Below are positions 6,843-10,000 of a stretch of 10,000 nt of DNA, piece after piece. The translations under genes and the position numbers were made by a program. Positions within the stretch are counted from its first letter, which is position 1; each line of letters begins with the position of its first letter. This DNA is from Kiritimatiellota bacterium. GTDB taxonomy: Bacteria > Verrucomicrobiota > Kiritimatiellia > JAAZAB01. The notes beneath the pieces were generated by a model. It had not been told where the DNA came from and ran no database searches. It saw only the letters and a list, made by a program, of their open reading frames with translations. The stretch is taken from assembly GCA_008636095.1 (NCBI GenBank), contig VSJD01000289.1, forward strand, positions 1 to 10,000, written 5' to 3'.

Positions 6843-8267
6843 TCACGCAAGGATTTCCCGCTGGTTATACGCGGGGGCGGAAGCGCTCCAGCCGGTCTTT
6901 TCCTGCACCAATGCGGCAAACGCCAGGGCAGTCGCGGCTTCGCCATGGGTCACAAAGATGTGGCGCGGCGGCTGAGCACAGGCTTTCAGCCAAGTGAGCA
7001 GTTCCTCCCGATCGGCATGCGCCGAGAAACCGTGAAGCTGTTCGACGCGCGCCCGGACTTGATGCCACTGGCCCAAGATCCGCACTTTTTTGGCCCCATC
7101 CAGGATCTCCCGCCCGAGCGTGCCCATGGCCTGGTAGCCGACAAATAAAACGGTATTTTCCGGTCGGCTGATGGTGTTCGCCAGGTGATACTTGATCCGT
7201 CCGCCGTTGCACATGCCGGAGCCGGCAATGATCACCGCCGGACCGCGTACCTTGTTGATGGCTTTCGATTCATCCACCTTGGAGGTAAAGGTCATGCCCG
7301 GAAATTCATACGGCTGGGTTCCCTGCCCCATCAACGCCTTGGCTTCTTCGTCGAACAATTCTTTGTGACGGTTAAAAACCTCCGTGACCCGGATTGCCAT
7401 GGGGCTGTCAAGAAAGACAGGCAGGCGCGGGATTTTTTTCGCGCGGAGCAAGGCGCTCAGGTAATAGATCAGTTCCTGCGTGCGTTCAATGGCAAAGGCC
7501 GGGATCACGACTTTCCCACCCGCCTGCCGCGTCGCATTCAGAATGCGCGCCAGCGCATCCGGGATATCCTCCGTGGCTTCATGGACCCGGTCCCCATACG
7601 TTGATTCCATCACCACGTAGTCGGCCGCGCGGCACACGGCGGGATCCTGCAGGATCGGGAGATGACACCGCCCCAGGTCCCCGGTAAAAAGGATGCTGCG
7701 TTCAACCGGTGCCGACAACTCGGCCGGTGCCGCGCTTAGATCCAATTTAATCATCGCCGATCCGAGAATATGACCGGCCTCAAAAAAACTGGCTTTGATG
7801 CCGCTCGCCACCGACACGGGCGTGCCATAGGCAACCGGCGTCAAGAAAGGTAAAACCGCCTCCGCATCGCGAATTGTATATAGTGGCAGGTCCGGATGAG
7901 GCCCCCGCCGTCCTTCCTTTGCATGCCGCTTGGCTTTAGTCAAGGCGTCTTCTTCCTGGATCTTAGCGGAATCCAGGAGAACGATCTGCACGATCTCGGC
8001 CGTCGCCGGGGTACAGTACACTTTCCCGCGGAATCCTTCACGGACCAGCTTGGGTAGAAGTCCGCAATGATCCAGGTGGGCATGGGTAAGCAAAACGGCC
8101 TTGATACGCGCAGGGGAAACAGGGAATGCCGCCCAGTTCCGATCCCTGAGAGAGCGTTCCTGGTAGAGTCCGCAATCCACCAGCACGGTGGTATCATCCA
8201 CGTCCACGGCATAGGATGAGCCGGTCACATTTTGCGCCGCACCGAGAAATGTCACAGACATGGCCAT
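6843..8267 (-). CDS. Metallo-beta-lactamase/beta-CASP RNA nuclease
   Basis: A 474-residue protein of the beta-CASP group of metallo-beta-lactamase nucleases (relatives of CPSF73 and YSH1), probably a cytoplasmic zinc-dependent ribonuclease for RNA processing or decay. Zinc ligands are visible in order: HAHLDH at residues 62-67, EAGHILGS with His166, and FTGDLG with Asp197. ESTYGDR (221-227), PAFAIERTQE (256-265), GSGMCNGGRIKYHL (349-362), FSAHAD (414-419) and FVTHGE (438-443) are the usual beta-CASP landmarks. No N-terminal KH domains are present, unlike the archaeal forms. The start at 8267 is preceded by AGGTGA, with six bases between its GG and the ATG; a second ATG at 8261 is less well spaced. 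No neighbour suggests a specific pathway. A MITE-like insertion lies 84 bp upstream, so the promoter must lie within that gap or inside the element. Confidence 0.95.
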   Translation of the reverse strand: MAMSVTFLGAAQNVTGSSYAVDVDDTTVLVDCGLYQERSLRDRNWAAFPVSPARIKAVLLTHAHLDHCGLLPKLVREGFRGKVYCTPATAEIVQIVLLDSAKIQEEDALTKAKRHAKEGRRGPHPDLPLYTIRDAEAVLPFLTPVAYGTPVSVASGIKASFFEAGHILGSAMIKLDLSAAPAELSAPVERSILFTGDLGRCHLPILQDPAVCRAADYVVMESTYGDRVHEATEDIPDALARILNATRQAGGKVVIPAFAIERTQELIYYLSALLRAKKIPRLPVFLDSPMAIRVTEVFNRHKELFDEEAKALMGQGTQPYEFPGMTFTSKVDESKAINKVRGPAVIIAGSGMCNGGRIKYHLANTISRPENTVLFVGYQAMGTLGREILDGAKKVRILGQWHQVRARVEQLHGFSAHADREELLTWLKACAQPPRHIFVTHGEAATALAFAALVQEKTGWSASAPAYNQREILA

Positions 8268-8350
8268 AATTCACCTGAAATAGCGGACATGGTTCCACGG
8301 TATATTTAGCAGACCTACACCCGTTGGTCAGCAAAAAACGACTAAAAAAT

Positions 8351-8618
8351 GTAATGCGTCAGTTATTTTTGGGGGCATAATACGGTTAAACTATAGCGAG
8401 GCGTGTCCGCCGTCAGTGAGACTTGTCCGCCAAAGGCGAGATTCCTCGCTTAAGCTTCCGCCGTCGCCAAGAGGCTATGGCGGGCAGGCGGAATGACCGT
8501 TTCTGCGTGTCATGTCGAGCGACTTGTCCGCCATAGCTCCTTGAGCAACGGCAGAAGTCGAGACATCTCCGCTTGGATGGCACAACTTTGCCTGCCCAAA
8601 AAATAACTGACGCATTAC
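8351..8618. mobile_element. MITE-like non-coding insertion with inverted ends and target duplication
   Basis: GTAATGCGTCAGTTATTTTT (8351-8370) is the exact reverse complement of 8599-8618. Allowing one indel, the similarity extends inward to GGGCA/TGCCC. Immediately outside, the same bases occur in direct orientation: CTAAAAAATG at 8342-8351 and 8618-8627. The outermost G and C could belong to either feature, so the duplication is 8-10 bp and the element 266-268 bp. No transposase is encoded. Perfect terminal repeats together with a direct target duplication are the signature of a transposed, non-autonomous element. The duplication length and the GGTAATG-like end recall the IS1 family, but that link is tentative. 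The interior holds several palindromic units. It separates the beta-CASP gene from the AT-rich right-hand region. Confidence 0.8.
8511..8570. repeat. Palindromic unit nested in a second repeat, inside the MITE-like element
   Basis: CATGTCGAGCG (8511-8521) and AAGTCGAGACATCTCC (8555-8570) look like two halves of one repeat. They are separated by a unit starting ACTTGTCCGCCATAGCTC (from 8522), which also occurs at 3845 and, in diverged form, at 8421. The inserted unit begins ACTT and ends AAGT. The neighbouring stretch 8420-8490 holds further diverged units, including one in the opposite direction with CCGTCGCC and GCTATGGCGGGCAGG. Confidence 0.55.
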
Positions 8619-8823
8619 TAAAAAATGGCAAAGAACACAGGAAGCCAAATGGTACCATGGCATTGTCGTCCACGTAATGGGGGCGCTCCTGACATTTCTT
8701 TCTTACATCTGTTTTGACGGCCGCACGAATGGATGTTAGGTTGATTCGCGGGCAAAAGCTGGTTTACGAAGTTACGGAAAAAATGCTGGCCACCATGGCA
8801 TGAAAAATGGCTTATAGCTCATT

Positions 8824-8982
8824 ATGTCACCCGGATTGAATTCGAAAGAGGATATTGAGCTGGAAATAAACTGCATTCTTGTCTTGGCAAAAGGGAAAAA
8901 CATTCTGCTTGGTATGGGATGCATCCCGTATTAAAAGTCTATCGATAATATTCTGCCTATCATCGAATACTGCAAATATTGA
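8824..8982 (+). pseudogene. Decayed coding fragment, possible uroporphyrinogen-decarboxylase-family C-terminus
   Basis: An open frame starts MSPGLNSKEDIELEINC and runs through ILLGMGCIPY to a TAA at 8932-8934. After this stop the same frame continues KSIDNILPIIEYCKY to a TGA at 8980-8982. The combined pattern, a helix ending in LAKGKN, then LLGMGC.P, then N-I-L-P-I-I-E near the end, resembles the C-terminus of URO-D superfamily proteins (GtGC..P...PEN...). No intact upstream body is present; another short frame at 8729-8803 (MDVRLIRGQKLVYEVTEK) may be an earlier piece. I read this as a gene relic cut off at the left, possibly by past rearrangement. The family call is from memory of the pattern and is uncertain. 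Nothing else is recognisable between 8628 and 9003. Confidence 0.4.
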
Positions 8983-9003
8983 TCTTAAAACGAAAAGGAG
9001 ACA

Positions 9004-9849
9004 ATGAAACTGGTCGTGTTTTCAAAAGAGCTGAAGGATTTAAGCATTACGCAGATGATTGCCAAAGCCCACAAATTTGGTCTGGAAGGATATGACTTGG
9101 CTGTACGCCCCGGTTATGCCGTCAACCCGGATAATGCGGGCACAGAATTGTCCAAAGCGGTTGCGGAATTTAAAAAGGAAAGCCTGGCCATCCCCATGAT
9201 AACAGCCCGAGGGGATTTGCTGAACACGGACGACCCCGATGTGCGGCCCCTGCTTTCTGCCATGGACAAGGGGGATGTCCGCCTGCTAAAACTGGGATAT
9301 TACACAATAAAAATGAACGGACGTTTCAATTATTGGCAGGAGGTTGATAAGCTTCGCAAAATATTCGAAAAATGGGCCAAACTTGGCAAAGAATACGGTG
9401 TACGGATTCTGTACCACACCCATAGTAGCGCCGGCGACAACGAATATCTTGGTTCCAATGCATCCAATCTTATGCATTTGATTAAAAGCCTGGACCCGGC
9501 GGGATTCGGCGCTTACCTTGACGCAGGGCATCTATCCGTTGAGGGCGAACGGTTTTCTTACGCAGTGGCAATTGTGGGGGAATACCTTAAGGCCGTTGCG
9601 CTTAAAGACGTTTTAAAAGAATGGGACAACGCCAACGATTGCCCCAAAAAGCGATGGGTCAAGGCAGGCGAAGGGCGTGTGGATTGGAATGCGGTTTTTA
9701 CAACGCTGGTAAAAACCGGATATAATGGCCCGGCTTCCATTCATTGCGAATACGAACATAAAGGTGTGGATGAATATTTTACGCAGCTGCCCAATGAAGT
9801 GGCCTTTTTTCGGCGCAAGCGTGAAATGGCGGAATCCGCAAAATCATAG
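9004..9849 (+). CDS. Sugar phosphate isomerase/epimerase, TIM-barrel (AP endonuclease 2 fold)
   Basis: A 281-residue protein of the xylose-isomerase-like TIM-barrel family, which covers sugar isomerases, epimerases and related metal enzymes. Family features are GLEGYDL near residues 26-32 (Glu28 a likely metal ligand), ILYHTHSS with His138 and His140, YLDAGHLSVEGE with Asp173 and His176, ALKDV with Asp202, KAGEGRVDW (220-228), and HCEYE with Glu249. The AGEGxxD motif is typical of this group. There is no signal peptide, so it is probably cytoplasmic. The start at 9004 follows AAGGAG with a short 3-nt gap. The next gene starts 18 bp after its stop in the same direction, suggesting an operon for sugar or sugar-acid breakdown (inference). 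Base composition is clearly more AT-rich than in the synthetase genes. The exact substrate cannot be assigned. Confidence 0.88.
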   Translation: MKLVVFSKELKDLSITQMIAKAHKFGLEGYDLAVRPGYAVNPDNAGTELSKAVAEFKKESLAIPMITARGDLLNTDDPDVRPLLSAMDKGDVRLLKLGYYTIKMNGRFNYWQEVDKLRKIFEKWAKLGKEYGVRILYHTHSSAGDNEYLGSNASNLMHLIKSLDPAGFGAYLDAGHLSVEGERFSYAVAIVGEYLKAVALKDVLKEWDNANDCPKKRWVKAGEGRVDWNAVFTTLVKTGYNGPASIHCEYEHKGVDEYFTQLPNEVAFFRRKREMAESAKS

Positions 9850-9867
9850 GAAGATGATAGAATTAAA

Positions 9868-10000
9868 ATGTCTAATTCAAAAGATGTTAGCGTAATTGAA
9901 AGCAAGCTGTACTTTCTACCGGTTCATACACGGGTTCCATTAAAGTTCGGCCCGGAGACTGTAACCCGTGTTACCTGCGCGCGTACAAAACTAATTGTGA
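9868..10000 (+). CDS. Partial protein resembling enolase-superfamily N-terminus
   Basis: An open frame from ATG 9868 leaves the right edge with 44 codons visible. It reads MSNSKDVSVIESKLYFLPV, then HTRVPLKFGPETVTRVTCAR, then TKLIV. A first beta strand, a loop with R-x-P-x-K-F-G, then a strand starting V-T-C-A-R is like the capping-domain start of mandelate racemase/enolase superfamily proteins, which often sit next to sugar isomerases. The identification rests on a short stretch. A weak AGGAAG lies 14 nt upstream of the start. Co-transcription with the isomerase is likely from the 18-bp spacing. Confidence 0.55.
   Translation, partial: MSNSKDVSVIESKLYFLPVHTRVPLKFGPETVTRVTCARTKLIV

Noticed and set aside
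6458..6997. 179-codon plus-strand frame
   Set aside because: Its left part is repeat DNA and its right part is antisense to the conserved beta-CASP C-terminus.
8413..8673. Minus-strand frame across the MITE-like element
   Set aside because: It translates the repeat interior and terminal repeat and has no transposase-like motifs, so the element is treated as non-coding.
1..10000. tRNA or rRNA genes
   Set aside because: I looked for cloverleaf-type ends and T-loop words in the intergenic regions and saw none.

Overview
The window is a moderately GC-rich bacterial chromosome segment. Five complete protein genes are interleaved with intergenic regions that are unusually full of repeats. Two features suggest an uncultured PVC-type bacterium (Kiritimatiellota, Lentisphaerota or Planctomycetes): degenerate intergenic repeats of the 'CCCAACATCGAACGTC' style, and a sugar-isomerase neighbourhood next to an apparent uroporphyrinogen-decarboxylase-family relic. 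This placement is an inference from remembered genome style and is weak.

Layout. A possible partial minus-strand gene leaves the window at the left edge. Next come two plus-strand aminoacyl-tRNA synthetases, gltX (172-1671) and glnS (1940-3667); each is followed by a tail of short repeats. The 3668-4093 gap holds palindromic units and a short tandem array with an 11-bp period. On the minus strand, a class II Fic protein (5993-4821) is followed 13 bp later by a small membrane protein with a C-terminal winged-helix domain (4807-4094), probably as one transcript. Upstream of fic, a broken copy of the start of the membrane gene (6251-6138) remains, so fic is bracketed by near-identical direct repeats. 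After a 0.6-kb repeat region comes a minus-strand metallo-beta-lactamase/beta-CASP nuclease (8267-6843). Upstream of that gene lies a non-coding insertion of about 268 bp with 20-bp perfect terminal inverted repeats and an 8-10 bp target duplication, a MITE-like element. The right end is more AT-rich. It holds a decayed coding fragment, a TIM-barrel sugar phosphate isomerase/epimerase (9004-9849), and the start of another gene that resembles enolase-superfamily proteins.

The most striking theme is the spread of small palindromic units. They lie between genes, are nested inside other repeats and inside the MITE-like element, and in one case form part of a coding sequence in frame (residues about 19-40 of the membrane winged-helix protein). 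The truncated paralogue upstream of fic lacks that segment, which supports the reading that a repeat became protein. The Fic and membrane winged-helix pair is the best candidate for an uncharacterised functional system here; its biological role is not visible from sequence.
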